The notes: generated by a model not told the origin, from the letters alone. A stretch of DNA of 64,000 nt from Nonomuraea gerenzanensis (GCF_020215645.1 NZ_CP084058.1:11090501-11154500), one strand, 5' to 3'; counted from the stretch's first letter, positions 9,775-18,780 are shown. Numbers and translations: made by a program.

Positions 9775-10383
9775 GTGAGCGAACCGACGCCACGCCGAGG
9801 GAGCAAGGGCGAGCGCACCCGCGCGCGCATCCTCGACTCCGCCACAGAGCTGTTCTCGCGCTCCGGCTTCCACGCCGTGTCGCTGCGGGACATCGCCGCG
9901 CACGCCGGGCTCACCCACGCCGGCCTGCTGCACCACTTCCCCGGCAAGGAGAGCCTGCTCATCGAGGTGCTCAGCCGCCGCGACGAGGTGGACGGCGAGC
10001 TGATGCACGGGCGCGACGTCGAGCTGTCACCGGAGGAGCTGCTCGACCGCATCGTCGCCCAGGTGGCCAGGAACATGGGCACCCCCGGCCTCGTCGGGCT
10101 CTACGTCAAGATCTCCGGGGAGGCGGCCGACCCCGGTCACCCGGCGCACGACTACTTCGTCAAGCGTTACCGCAGGCTGCGGCGGCAGGCGGCGTGGCTG
10201 CTCGGCATCCTGTTCGCGCGCTCCACGCCGCCGCTGCCGCACGACCCCGGCGCGGTCGCCCAGCAGCTCATCGCGCTGATCGACGGCCTGCAGACGCAGT
10301 GGCTGCTCGACCCCGACCAGGTGGACATGCGGGCCGCGGTGATCACGTTCCTGAGGCAGCTCGACCTGGACCCCAAACCCTGA
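9775..10383 (+). CDS. TetR-family transcriptional regulator
   Basis: One-domain TetR repressor of 202 residues from GTG 9775, after GAAGGGG. The N-terminal helix-turn-helix covers about residues 15-60: ARILDSATELFSRSGF, then VSLRDIAAHAGLTHAGLLHHFPGKESLL, a near-ideal TetR signature. The C-terminal half is an all-helical ligand pocket with no recognisable specificity. It lies between the importer operon and the GH3 gene, which starts 16 bases after its stop and is probably co-transcribed. Three similar palindromes in the cluster are its likely binding sites; the inducer would be a sugar or its metabolite, which is unusual for TetR and more typical of LacI or ROK proteins. Confidence 0.9.
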   Translation: MSEPTPRRGSKGERTRARILDSATELFSRSGFHAVSLRDIAAHAGLTHAGLLHHFPGKESLLIEVLSRRDEVDGELMHGRDVELSPEELLDRIVAQVARNMGTPGLVGLYVKISGEAADPGHPAHDYFVKRYRRLRRQAAWLLGILFARSTPPLPHDPGAVAQQLIALIDGLQTQWLLDPDQVDMRAAVITFLRQLDLDPKP

Positions 10384-10399
10384 TCAATCGAGGTATCGC

Positions 10400-12709
10400 A
10401 TGAAACTCACCCTGGCGGAGAAGGCGTCGCTCACCTCCGGCAGCGGCACCTGGCACACCACGGCGGTCCGCGACGTGGTGCCCGCGCTGACGCTCTCCGA
10501 CGGCCCGCACGGCATCCGCCGCCAGGGCGGCGGCTCCTCCGGCGACGCGCTGGGCCTGCGCGACAGCGTGCCCGCCACGTGCTTCCCGCCCGCCGTCGCG
10601 CTCGGCTCCTCCTGGGACCCCGCGCTCGCCCGCCGCGTGGGCGCCGCCCTGGCGGCGGAGGCCGTCGCGCTCGGGGTGGACGTCGTGCTCGGGCCCGGGG
10701 TGAACATCAAGCGCTCGCCGCTGTGCGGGCGCAACTTCGAGTACTTCTCCGAGGACCCGCACCTGACCGGGGTGATGGGGGCGGCCGTGGTGACCGGCAT
10801 CCAGTCGCTCGGGGTCGGGGCGTGCGTGAAGCACTTCGCGGTCAACAACCAGGAGACCGACCGGATGCGCGTCAGCGCGGACGTGGACGAGCGGACGCTG
10901 CGCGAGATCTACCTGCCCGCCTTCGAGCACATCGTGCGGGAGGCGGGGCCGTACGCGGTGATGTGCGCCTACAACCGGGTCAACGGCGTGCACGCCAGCC
11001 AGCACCGGTGGTTGCTGACCGAGGTGCTGCGCGGGGAGTGGGGGTTCGACGGGGTGGTGATGTCCGACTGGGGCGCGGTCAACGATCGGGTGGCGGCGCT
11101 GGAGGCGGGGCTCGACCTGGAGATGCCGCCCACGGGCACCGACGAGGAGATCGAGGCGGCGGTGCGCTCGGGCCGCCTGCCGGAGTCCGTTCTGGACGTG
11201 GCGGTCGAGCGGCTGCTCCGGCTGGCCGATCGCGTCCGCACCCGCCCCCGGCCCGCCCACCAGGGTGCGGCGGGCCCGGACGCGGCAGGCCCGGACGCGG
11301 CAGGCTCGGATGCCGCAGGCTCGGATGCCGCAGGCCCGGATGCCGCAGGCCCGGATGCGGCGGGCTGGGAGGTGGCGGCTCATCATGAGCTGGCTCGTGA
11401 GGCCGCCCGGGCCTCGGCCGTGCTGCTGAAGAACGACGGGGTGCTGCCGCTGGCCCCCGGGCTGCGCGTCGCGGTGCTCGGCGAGCAGGCCCGCAGCCCG
11501 CGCTACCAGGGCCACGGCAGCTCCCACGTGGTGCCGACCAGGCTGGACAGCGCCCTGGACGCGCTGCGTACGGCGATGGACGTGACGTTCGCGCCCGGCT
11601 ACCGGCTCGACGGCGAGCCCGACCCCGACCTGGAGCGCGAGGCCGTCGAGACGGCCGCCGCCGCCGACGTGGCGGTCGTCTTCCTCGGCCTGCCGGACGC
11701 CGCCGAGTCCGAGGGCTACGACCGCACGCACCTCGACCTGCCCACCACCCAGGTCGCGTTGCTGCGCCAGGTGGCCGCGGCCGGCCCGAAGGTCGTCGTC
11801 GTGCTCTCCAACGGGGGCGTGGTCTCGGTCGCCGGGTGGCAGGAGCACGCCTCCGCCGTGCTGGAGGGCTGGCTGCTCGGCCAGGCGGGCGGCGCCGCGC
11901 TGGCCGACCTGCTGCTCGGCACGCACAGCCCGTCCGGACGGCTCACCGAGACGATCCCGCTGCGCCTGGAGGACGTGCCCTGCCACCTGCACTTCCCCGG
12001 CTCGGACGGGCACGTGCTGTACGGCGAGGGCCGCTACGTCGGCTACCGGCACCACGACACGCTCGGCACCGAGGTGGCCTACCCGTTCGGGCACGGGCTC
12101 ACCTACTCCAGCTTCGCCTACTCCGGCCTGGAGGTCCGCGAGACCGGCACGAACGAGTGGCTCGTCGAGTTCACCGTCACCAACACCGGCGAGCGCGCCG
12201 CCCAGGAGGTCGCGCAGCTCTACGTGGCCTTCGAGGAGGAGCGGCCCACCCGCCCCCGCCACACGCTGCGCGGCTTCGCCAAGGTCGGCCTGGAGCCGGG
12301 CGCGAGCGAGCGGGTGCGGCTGCCGCTCACCGGGCGGGACCTGGCCCAGTGGTCGGTGGAGCGCGGCGGCTGGCGGATCGACCCCGGCGCCTTCGTCGTC
12401 GAGGTGGGCGCCTCCTCTCGCGACCTCCGCCTGCGGGCCGAGGTGAGCACGCCGGGCGACGGCCACGTGGCCGAGCTGACCCCGATGTCCACGCTGGGCG
12501 AGTGGCTGGCGCATCCGGTGGGCGGGCGCGTGCTGAAGGAGCGGCTGGGCGGGGCGCCGGGCCTGGCCGAGGTGGACCCGGCGCTGATGGGGCTGGCGCT
12601 GGGCATCCCGCTGATCAAGTTCCGCACGTTCGGGCTGGGGCTGACGGCGCAGGCCGTGGCCGACCTGGTCGCCACGGTCCGCGCCGAGTCACTGACCTCG
12701 ACGTCCTAG
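10400..12709 (+). CDS. GH3 beta-glucosidase / beta-glycosidase
   Basis: Family 3 glycoside hydrolase, 769 residues, no signal peptide. The N-terminal TIM barrel has LSDGPHGIR, KHFAVNNQETDR and the nucleophile region VVMSDWGAV (Asp223). The alpha/beta sandwich follows from about 330, with KNDGVLPLAPG, and a fibronectin III-like C-terminal domain starts near 570. A degenerate linker of Gly/Ser-Pro-Asp-Ala-Ala units (289-322) separates the two halves and is encoded by a minisatellite. Members cut terminal beta-glucosyl, xylosyl or GlcNAc residues. It begins 16 bases after tetR and shares four bases (CTAG) with the end of the convergent GH1 gene. Confidence 0.92.
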   Translation: MKLTLAEKASLTSGSGTWHTTAVRDVVPALTLSDGPHGIRRQGGGSSGDALGLRDSVPATCFPPAVALGSSWDPALARRVGAALAAEAVALGVDVVLGPGVNIKRSPLCGRNFEYFSEDPHLTGVMGAAVVTGIQSLGVGACVKHFAVNNQETDRMRVSADVDERTLREIYLPAFEHIVREAGPYAVMCAYNRVNGVHASQHRWLLTEVLRGEWGFDGVVMSDWGAVNDRVAALEAGLDLEMPPTGTDEEIEAAVRSGRLPESVLDVAVERLLRLADRVRTRPRPAHQGAAGPDAAGPDAAGSDAAGSDAAGPDAAGPDAAGWEVAAHHELAREAARASAVLLKNDGVLPLAPGLRVAVLGEQARSPRYQGHGSSHVVPTRLDSALDALRTAMDVTFAPGYRLDGEPDPDLEREAVETAAAADVAVVFLGLPDAAESEGYDRTHLDLPTTQVALLRQVAAAGPKVVVVLSNGGVVSVAGWQEHASAVLEGWLLGQAGGAALADLLLGTHSPSGRLTETIPLRLEDVPCHLHFPGSDGHVLYGEGRYVGYRHHDTLGTEVAYPFGHGLTYSSFAYSGLEVRETGTNEWLVEFTVTNTGERAAQEVAQLYVAFEEERPTRPRHTLRGFAKVGLEPGASERVRLPLTGRDLAQWSVERGGWRIDPGAFVVEVGASSRDLRLRAEVSTPGDGHVAELTPMSTLGEWLAHPVGGRVLKERLGGAPGLAEVDPALMGLALGIPLIKFRTFGLGLTAQAVADLVATVRAESLTSTS
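11268..11366 (+). repeat. 15-base minisatellite inside the GH3 gene
   Basis: About six tandem copies of a 15-base unit of the form GCAGGCCCGGATGCC, with C/T and G/C variants, encode the repeated pentapeptide AGPDA/AGSDA. The unit is a multiple of three so copy-number change keeps the frame. It falls exactly at the junction of the TIM barrel and the sandwich domain. Confidence 0.9.
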
Positions 12710-13872
12710 GGCGCGTGGAGGGCGTTCGCGCGGGCCACCTCACCCAGCCAGCGCGCGCTGGGCTTGGCCTCCCGCGCGAACGTCTCCCGATCCACCGCCA
12801 CCAGCCCGAAGGTCGGCGCCCACGAGCCCCACTCGTAGTTGTCCAGCAACGACCAGTGCAGGTACCCGCGCACGTCGGCCCCCTCGGCCAGGGCGGCGTG
12901 CAGCCCGGCCAGCGCCGCCCGCGTGTACTCCACCCGCTCGGCGTCGTCAGCCGTGGCCACCCCGTTCTCCGTGACGAGGATCGGCACGCCGGGCAGCCGC
13001 CGCGCGGTGTGCCGGACGGCGTCGCCGAGAGCGCCGGGGTAGAACTCCCACCCGGTGAGCGTGCGGCGGGCGCCGTCGGGCACGGGCAGCGCGCCCCGCC
13101 TGCCGATCCGCACCCGCGTGTACGCCTGCACGCCGACGAAGTCGTCCCCCTCGGCCGCCTCCAGGAACTGGTCCTCGCGGGGCCAGGCCCACGCGTCCCG
13201 CTCGGCCTCGGCGCCGTCCTCGGCCTGGAAGTTCTGGTTGGCGATCGTCCAGCCCGCGCGCAGGCCCGCCGCGCCCAGCTCCTCACGGGCCGCCCGGTGC
13301 GCGGCCACCAGCGCGTCGGCCATCGCCTGGTCCGGGGCCGCCATGGCGCCGGCCACGCCTCCCTCGCGGTGCCCGTCCCTGATCGCCTCGGCCATCATCG
13401 CGAGCATGTTGGGCTCGTTGATCGTGCACACCCAGGGGACGCCGTCCAGGATCGGCAGCACCGCCCGCACGTACCTGCGGAACCGCTCGGCCGCCGCGCC
13501 GGACCGCCACCCGCCCTCCCGCTGGAACCACATCGGGCTGGTGAAGTGGTGCAACGTCACGATCGGCGTGATCCCCCGCTCCAGGCAGCCCTCCACCATG
13601 CGCCGGTAGTGCGCGAGGTGCGCCCGCGACACCTGACCCTCGACCGGCTCGACGCGCGCCCACTCGACGCCGAACCGGTAGGCGCTCAACCCGAGGTCCC
13701 GCACCAGGTCGAGGTCCTCCGGCCAGCGGTGGTAGCTGTCGCACGCGTCGCCGCTGCGCTCGGGCAGCCGGCTCTCCAGCCCCCACAGGTCGCTGGCGAC
13801 GTTGTTGCCCTCGATCTGGTGCGCGCTGCTCGCCGCCCCCCAGAGGAAGCCCTCAGGAAACGTGATGCCCAT
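12706..13872 (-). CDS. GH1 beta-glucosidase
   Basis: Family 1 glycoside hydrolase of 388 residues, a retaining beta-glycosidase acting in the cytosol. It opens with the family signature FPEGFLWGAASSAHQIEG, has TLHHFTSPMW, the acid/base Glu153 in TINEPN and the nucleophile Glu302 in VTENG. It is shorter than the usual ~450 residues, with loops trimmed, but all core motifs are present. Convergent with GH3; its start is 34 bases from an operator of the TetR regulon. Having GH1, GH3 and GH20 under one operator type suggests intracellular breakdown of mixed beta-linked oligosaccharides. Confidence 0.93.
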   Translation of the reverse strand: MGITFPEGFLWGAASSAHQIEGNNVASDLWGLESRLPERSGDACDSYHRWPEDLDLVRDLGLSAYRFGVEWARVEPVEGQVSRAHLAHYRRMVEGCLERGITPIVTLHHFTSPMWFQREGGWRSGAAAERFRRYVRAVLPILDGVPWVCTINEPNMLAMMAEAIRDGHREGGVAGAMAAPDQAMADALVAAHRAAREELGAAGLRAGWTIANQNFQAEDGAEAERDAWAWPREDQFLEAAEGDDFVGVQAYTRVRIGRRGALPVPDGARRTLTGWEFYPGALGDAVRHTARRLPGVPILVTENGVATADDAERVEYTRAALAGLHAALAEGADVRGYLHWSLLDNYEWGSWAPTFGLVAVDRETFAREAKPSARWLGEVARANALHAP

Positions 13873-13905
13873 CCCGCCCGTCCCTTCGTCGTTGCAGTAG
13901 ACGCA

Positions 13906-13927
13906 AAACCTACCAGTTGGTTAGAAA
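13906..13927. promoter_or_regulatory. operator, site 3 of the TetR-type regulon
   Basis: Inverted repeat with arms AAACCTACCA and TGGTTAGAAA around GT. It shares ACC(A)-NN-TGGT with sites 1 and 2. It is 34 bases before the GH1 ATG on the minus strand and 49 before the kinase remnant on the plus strand; GH1 is the more likely target. Confidence 0.65.
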
Positions 13928-13975
13928 CAGTGGGCGAGGACGGCTTGATACACCGCGACTGCAGCGAACGCTGCC

Positions 13976-14452
13976 GTGATCGACAGCGCCGCAGCCCTGC
14001 CCCTCGGCCACGAGGATGCCCGGCAGATCGCCCGGTACGTCATCGAAGGACGCCTCGGCGCGGGCGGCCAGGGAGTCGTCCACCTCGGACGCGACCCGGA
14101 CGGGCGGCCGGTCGCCGTCAAGGCGCTCAAGGCACTCAAGGCGCTCAAGGCCATGCAGGCCCGCGACCGCTTCGCCCGCGAGGTGGCCGCCGCGCGCCGC
14201 GTCCCGCAGGCGCGCACCGCCGCGATCCTGGACGCCGGCGTCCTGGGCGAGCGGCTCTGCATCGTCAGCGAGTACGTGCCCGGCCTGTCGCCGCAGGCGG
14301 CCGTGGAGCGCAACGGCGTCTTCACCGGCAACGCGCTGAAGCTGGGACGCGCCACGCACGTCACCCCGGTGGACTTCCGGCCCGGCGCGGTCGCCGACGT
14401 GGCGCTCTGGGACCGGGCGCTGCCGGACGAGGAGATCAGCACCCTTGATTGA
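13976..14452 (+). pseudogene. Ser/Thr kinase N-lobe joined to a LamG-like tail (gene remnant)
   Basis: A 158-codon frame from GTG 13976. Residues ~20-110 resemble the N-lobe of a Hanks-type Ser/Thr kinase: glycine loop GRLGAGGQGVVHLG, the ATP lysine in VAVKAL and the hinge region SEYVPG. The catalytic loop (HRD), DFG and the whole C-lobe are missing. Instead the frame passes at about residue 110 into a fragment resembling the end of a LamG/concanavalin-type domain (DVALWDRALPDEEI). A triplicated KAL (9-base repeat) lies right after the ATP lysine. It cannot be an active kinase. Most likely an internal deletion fused the ends of one or two genes; a functional short chimera is a less likely alternative. 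Confidence 0.6.
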
Positions 14453-14506
14453 CCCACCGAACCATAAACCTAGACAAAGCGGACAGCCCGCCGCTAGCCT
14501 GATGGC

Positions 14507-14530
14507 GCTCCAGTGGGGGCCAACTGGAGC
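14507..14530. promoter_or_regulatory. hairpin before the protease gene
   Basis: Perfect 8-base stem GCTCCAGT/ACTGGAGC with an 8-base loop, 67 bases before the protease ATG. It has no U-run, so it looks more like an operator or a leader stem than a terminator. Function unknown. Confidence 0.4.
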
Positions 14531-14597
14531 ACCAAACGTCTGACATCCGCGCAGGTCAACGGGGGCTGAGCGGCCGACTCCCAGTCGGGTCCAAGCC

Positions 14598-16316
14598 ATG
14601 GACAAGAGCGCACCCCCACCATCTCCATCCGTGAGCGGATATTTCAGGACAAGGTTGACGAAGATCGCCGCAGTCGCGGCGGCCGTCGTGGCGGTGGCGC
14701 TGCCCGCCGCCCCCGCGGCCGCCGACGACGCCCCCGACGAGCGGCCCGACATCCCGGTCGGCACCTGGCTGGCGGCGCGTACGCAGCCCGCCGTCCAGCT
14801 GACCAGCTTCACCTACACCGGCACGGTCGCCGTCCCGACCAGCACGATCAACGAGACCGCGTTCAACGGGCTCACGCAGCAGGCCGTCGAGGCCGTGCAG
14901 GCGGGCAAGATCTCCTCGGACGAACGCAGCATCGCCAAGTGGCTCTTCCAGCGGATCGCCGCCGACGTCGACACCTACCTGACCGAGACCACCCCGGAGC
15001 GCACGGTGGACGCCGAGGTCGGCGGCCTGTGCACCGGCTGGTGGGTCACCCCCGACGGGTACATGGTCACCGGCGCCCACTGCGTCCAGGTCGGCGAGAC
15101 CGAGCTGAGCCGGCTCTTCGCGCAGCAGGCACTGGCCAAGTTCAACGAGCAGGACGCCAAGGAGATCGTCGCCGGGCTGCAGGGCATCGAGGCCGACGAG
15201 GAGATCCTCAAGCTCGCCCAGCAGATCTACGTCACCTTCAACACCGGTCACATGAAGATCCGCAACCTGCAGCAGAGCCTGTCGGTGCTGCAGAGCCTGC
15301 CGGGCGGCGGCGTGGACAAGACCGCCAAGGCGACCCCGGCCGAGCTGGTCTCGGTGGGCGAGAGCTACCCCGGCAAGGACTTCGCGCTGCTCAAGGTCAA
15401 CGGCCAGCAGAACCTGCCGACCGTGCCGCTCGGTGAGGACGCCGACGTGCGTACCGGCGACACGCTCTACATCAGCGGCTTCCCCGGCCTGGTCACCAAC
15501 ACGCCGTTCTTCAGCCTGGAGTCGAGGCTGGAGCCGGCGCTGACCGAGGGGCCGTACAACGCCAAGCGCAGCACGCAGACCGGCGTGCCCTACATCCAGA
15601 CCCAGGCCCCGTCCTACCAGGGCAACTCCGGCGGCCCGGTGTTCAGCAAGGACGGCAAGGTCATCGGCATGCTGATCGCCGGCACGGTGAGCGAGGGCGG
15701 CGAGGCCTCGGAGAGCGAGAGCTTCGTGCTGCCGGTGAGCATCATCAAGGAGAAGCTCGGCGAGAAGAACGTCAAGCCCGCCCAGGCCGTCACCACGACC
15801 CGCTACAACGAGGCGCTCAACGACTACTTCCGCAACTACTTCGAGGACGCGCTGCCGAAGTTCCGCGAGGTGCAGGCGCTCTTCCCGAACCACCCGTACG
15901 TCGCCAAGTACATCAGCGACACGCAGTCGGCCATCTCGGCGGGCAAGGACGAGTCACCCCGGCCGATCCTCATGTGGGTGCTGATCGGGGCCGGGGCGCT
16001 GGTCGTGCTCGTGCTCGCCGTGGTGCTGGTGAAGCTGCTCGGGCGGCGCCGCCGCCGTGCCGCCGCGGCGCACGCCCCGTACGGCGCGGTGCCGTCGCCG
16101 CCGTGGCAGCAGCACCAGCTCCCCGCGAGTCACGCCCAGGTGTCGCCCCCGGTCCCGCCGGCCCCCGGCCCGTACGGGTACAACGGCTCCGGCTACGGTC
16201 ACGGCCCGCAGCCCGCGCCCCAGCACGGGCAGGCCGGGCACCCGTACCTGGGCGACCAGACGCGCGACGTCCGCTACGGCCGGTTCACGCCGCCTCCGGA
16301 CGGCCGCCCCTCCTGA
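14598..16316 (+). CDS. membrane-anchored trypsin-like serine protease
   Basis: Secreted, C-terminally anchored S1-type protease of 572 residues. A signal peptide (to AAPAAA, about residue 42) leads to the protease domain with His161 (TGAHC), Asp261 (KDFALLKV) and Ser344 (GNSGGP), so the triad is complete. The ~100 residues between His and Asp include an unusual helical insertion (about 168-245). A helical region (400-450) precedes one TM segment (about 459-482), an Arg-rich stop-transfer and a Pro/Gly/Tyr-rich cytoplasmic tail. It probably processes a protein at the cell surface; similar anchored proteases act in stress sensing. The 3' end overlaps the convergent gene by 43 bases. Confidence 0.88.
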   Translation: MDKSAPPPSPSVSGYFRTRLTKIAAVAAAVVAVALPAAPAAADDAPDERPDIPVGTWLAARTQPAVQLTSFTYTGTVAVPTSTINETAFNGLTQQAVEAVQAGKISSDERSIAKWLFQRIAADVDTYLTETTPERTVDAEVGGLCTGWWVTPDGYMVTGAHCVQVGETELSRLFAQQALAKFNEQDAKEIVAGLQGIEADEEILKLAQQIYVTFNTGHMKIRNLQQSLSVLQSLPGGGVDKTAKATPAELVSVGESYPGKDFALLKVNGQQNLPTVPLGEDADVRTGDTLYISGFPGLVTNTPFFSLESRLEPALTEGPYNAKRSTQTGVPYIQTQAPSYQGNSGGPVFSKDGKVIGMLIAGTVSEGGEASESESFVLPVSIIKEKLGEKNVKPAQAVTTTRYNEALNDYFRNYFEDALPKFREVQALFPNHPYVAKYISDTQSAISAGKDESPRPILMWVLIGAGALVVLVLAVVLVKLLGRRRRRAAAAHAPYGAVPSPPWQQHQLPASHAQVSPPVPPAPGPYGYNGSGYGHGPQPAPQHGQAGHPYLGDQTRDVRYGRFTPPPDGRPS

Positions 16317-17515
16317 ACGTCCGCCTTCCTGACCGCTTCGAAGGTGGCCGCCAGCTCGGACTCCGGCACGAAATGGCCGAAGGTGTCGTTGGCGAAGAAG
16401 GACACCCCGGCCACGGACCCGGCGTGCGCGGCCAGCACCTCCCGCTGGTAGAGATAGGTACGCCGGTCGTCCAGGTAGGTCCGGTACCAGTACCAGGGGT
16501 CCACGAAGTCGAGCCCGAGCAGCGGCCGCGGCCCGCCGAGCGCGGCCTTGCTCAGCAGGTTCGGCACGATCTCGGTGCGCTCGACGAGCACGGCGAACGT
16601 GCTGACCAGGATCGCGTCGAGCGAGCGGTAGGCGGCGTCCGTCATGCCCCAGGCCGACCGCTCCACCTCGGCCCGCCAGTAGGTGTCCATCCAGTAGACG
16701 AGCCCGTCGCCCATGGCCTCGCGCAACCGCAGGAAGAACCGCTCGATGCCGGCCGAGCGCTCCGGCGTGAGCGGCGGCGCGTTGTCCGGATGCCAGAACC
16801 CGACCAGGCCGAACTGGTTGCCGAGCAGCACCCCGTCCAGTCCGAAGTCGGCCGTGAACGCGGCCGTCTGCGCGGCCACGAAGTCCCCGGCGGGCAGCCC
16901 GGCCGCGACGCCGCCGGGGAAGGCGGCGTACGGGCGGGGGTCGGCCGACAGCGGCGCCGTCACGTCGATGACGCCCGGCACGATGTGCCCGCCCGCGTCG
17001 GCGGTGCCGGCCGCCACCTCCGGGTGCCGCTGCGTCTTCCACTCGCTGCGGCAGAACTCCGGCCCCGGCTCCAGGTACTCCAGCAGGCTGACCCGCAGCC
17101 CGCGCCGCTCGGCCTCGGCGCGCACGGCCGCGTAGACGCCGGCCAGCGTCCGGTAGTCCATCGGCTGCTCCGACAGCACGAACATGGGCCCGGCCGAGTA
17201 CGGGTTGAACGAGCGCTCGCCGCCGTCGCGCACCCGGGCCAGCCAGTCCTGGTTGTGCGCCCGCGTGGCGGCGGCCGGCCCGCCGGGCGCCAGCGCGAAG
17301 CAGTTGTAGCGGGCCCAGTCGAAGCGGTGGTCCCAGGCGTCGCGGCCGGCGTAGTTCAGCACGTGGTCGCCGTTGCCGGCGCAGAACACGATGGTGACGG
17401 GCCGGTCGGTCAGCCACTCGGCGTGGTGGTCGAAGAACGCCGCCACCCCCGGTCCCGGGTCGTCCAGATCGTCGAAGATCTTGGGGGTGATCCAGAGGCA
17501 GGCTTCCAGGCTCAC
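16274..17515 (-). CDS. uncharacterised protein of the LacI sugar regulon, TIM-barrel-like
   Basis: A 413-residue soluble protein without signal peptide that I do not recognise as a named family. Aromatic-rich strands with acidic ends (CLWITPKIFDD, VSLLEYLEPGPEF, LLGLDFVDPWYWYRTY, GVSFFANDTFGHF) alternate with helices as in a (beta/alpha)8 barrel, and conserved-looking Asp and Glu residues at strand ends suggest a glycoside hydrolase or epimerase. GTG at 17515 overlaps the stop of the solute-binding protein gene (GTGA), so it is the last gene of the ABC operon and translationally coupled to it. Inferred role: cytosolic processing of the imported sugar. Function is not proven by any motif. Confidence 0.75.
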   Translation of the reverse strand: MSLEACLWITPKIFDDLDDPGPGVAAFFDHHAEWLTDRPVTIVFCAGNGDHVLNYAGRDAWDHRFDWARYNCFALAPGGPAAATRAHNQDWLARVRDGGERSFNPYSAGPMFVLSEQPMDYRTLAGVYAAVRAEAERRGLRVSLLEYLEPGPEFCRSEWKTQRHPEVAAGTADAGGHIVPGVIDVTAPLSADPRPYAAFPGGVAAGLPAGDFVAAQTAAFTADFGLDGVLLGNQFGLVGFWHPDNAPPLTPERSAGIERFFLRLREAMGDGLVYWMDTYWRAEVERSAWGMTDAAYRSLDAILVSTFAVLVERTEIVPNLLSKAALGGPRPLLGLDFVDPWYWYRTYLDDRRTYLYQREVLAAHAGSVAGVSFFANDTFGHFVPESELAATFEAVRKADVQEGRPSGGGVNRP

Positions 17516-18780
17516 CTGGCCTCCCCGAACGCCTTGTCCATCCGGCCGAGCAGGGTCGGCACGTCGATCGTGCCGTTGAACAGCTCCTGGACGGAGGTCA
17601 GGTGCTCCTGCTGCACCTTCGGGCCGGGCCAGCCCTGGTCCGGGTAGACGGTGGACCTGCCGTTCCGCACGGCTTCGAGCACCGGCTGCTGGAGCGCGTC
17701 GGGCTTGAAGGCCGGGCTGGACAACGCCGGGCTGCTGCCGGACTTCTCGGCGTAGCCGGCCTGGCCTTCCGGCGAGGCGAGGAACTGCATGAACTTCTTG
17801 GCCAGGGCCGGGTTCTTGGCCTTGGCGTTGACGCCGTACACGATGCCGACCGACACCGGGAGGTAGGTCTCGTCGGCGCTGCCCGTCGCGGGGAACGGGC
17901 TCATCGAGAACGTGGTGCCCTCGGGCGCGGAGTTGAGCGCCGACTGGACGGCCGACAGCACGTGGACGGCGCCCAGCGCCTTGCCCTGCCCGAGGAGCTG
18001 CATCTGCTCGTCGTAGCCGACGCCGTTGGGGCTGTCGTTGAAGCAGCCGGAGTCGCGCAGTTCCAGGTACTGCTCCATCGCCTGCTTCCACGCCGACTTG
18101 GCGAAGCTGGCCTGGCCGTCCTTCTGCTGCTGGGTGAACTGCGGGTTCGGGCCGTAGACGAGCGAGGCGGTCAGCGCGTACGGGACGAGCTGGGTGACCC
18201 ACGCCGACTTGAGGCCCAGCGCGAACGCCACCACCCCCTTGGCCTTGGCGTCCTTGCAGAAGGCGAGCACCTCGGGCCAGGTCGTGGGCTTGCTCAGGCC
18301 GCTCTTGGCCAGCGCCTGGTCGTTCCACACGGCGCCGATGGCGCCGATCGTCACCGGGACGGCCACCACCTTGCCCGCCGGGTCGGAGGTGACGGCCTTG
18401 AGGTCGGCGCTCAGGCCGCCGGCCCAGCTCTCGCCCGACAGGTCCATCAGCATGCCGTCGGCGCCGAGGTCGCGCACGGCCATGGTGTTGCCGCCCCCCG
18501 GCCACATGCGGAACACGTCGGGAGCGGTGCCCGAGGCGAGCTGCGTACGCAGTTGCTGCTGGTAGGAGGCGTCGTCCTCGGTGTACGTGGTCTTGACGAC
18601 GACACCCGGGTTGGCCTTCATGAACGCGTCCACGGCGGCCTGGGCGGGGCCCTGTCCGGCGGCGGCGAAGGTGAGGGTCTGCTCGCCGGGGGTGGCGGTG
18701 GTCTGGCCGCCCGAGGTCGAGCAGGCGCCTGCCGCGACGGCGAGGCAGCACACGGAGGCGAACGTTTTGATGATCTTCAT
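17512..18780 (-). CDS. family 1 extracellular solute-binding lipoprotein (sugar ABC importer)
   Basis: Receptor of a CUT1-type carbohydrate importer, 422 residues. The lipoprotein signal has the lipobox AAGAC; the mature part shows the SBP_bac_1 pattern (FMKANPGVVVKTTYTEDDASYQQQL, then SGTAPDVFRMWPG). ATG at 18780 follows GGAG by 8 bases; an upstream in-frame extension is rejected because it would hide the signal peptide. It lies 26 bases downstream of the MalG-like permease gene and is coupled to the unknown TIM-barrel-like gene. There is no ATPase gene in the operon, so it probably uses a shared MsiK-type ATPase as is usual in actinobacteria. Confidence 0.92.
   Translation of the reverse strand: MKIIKTFASVCCLAVAAGACSTSGGQTTATPGEQTLTFAAAGQGPAQAAVDAFMKANPGVVVKTTYTEDDASYQQQLRTQLASGTAPDVFRMWPGGGNTMAVRDLGADGMLMDLSGESWAGGLSADLKAVTSDPAGKVVAVPVTIGAIGAVWNDQALAKSGLSKPTTWPEVLAFCKDAKAKGVVAFALGLKSAWVTQLVPYALTASLVYGPNPQFTQQQKDGQASFAKSAWKQAMEQYLELRDSGCFNDSPNGVGYDEQMQLLGQGKALGAVHVLSAVQSALNSAPEGTTFSMSPFPATGSADETYLPVSVGIVYGVNAKAKNPALAKKFMQFLASPEGQAGYAEKSGSSPALSSPAFKPDALQQPVLEAVRNGRSTVYPDQGWPGPKVQQEHLTSVQELFNGTIDVPTLLGRMDKAFGEAR

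Noticed and set aside
11268..11366. CRISPR-like array
   Set aside because: Units are contiguous, have no spacers and are in frame inside a gene.
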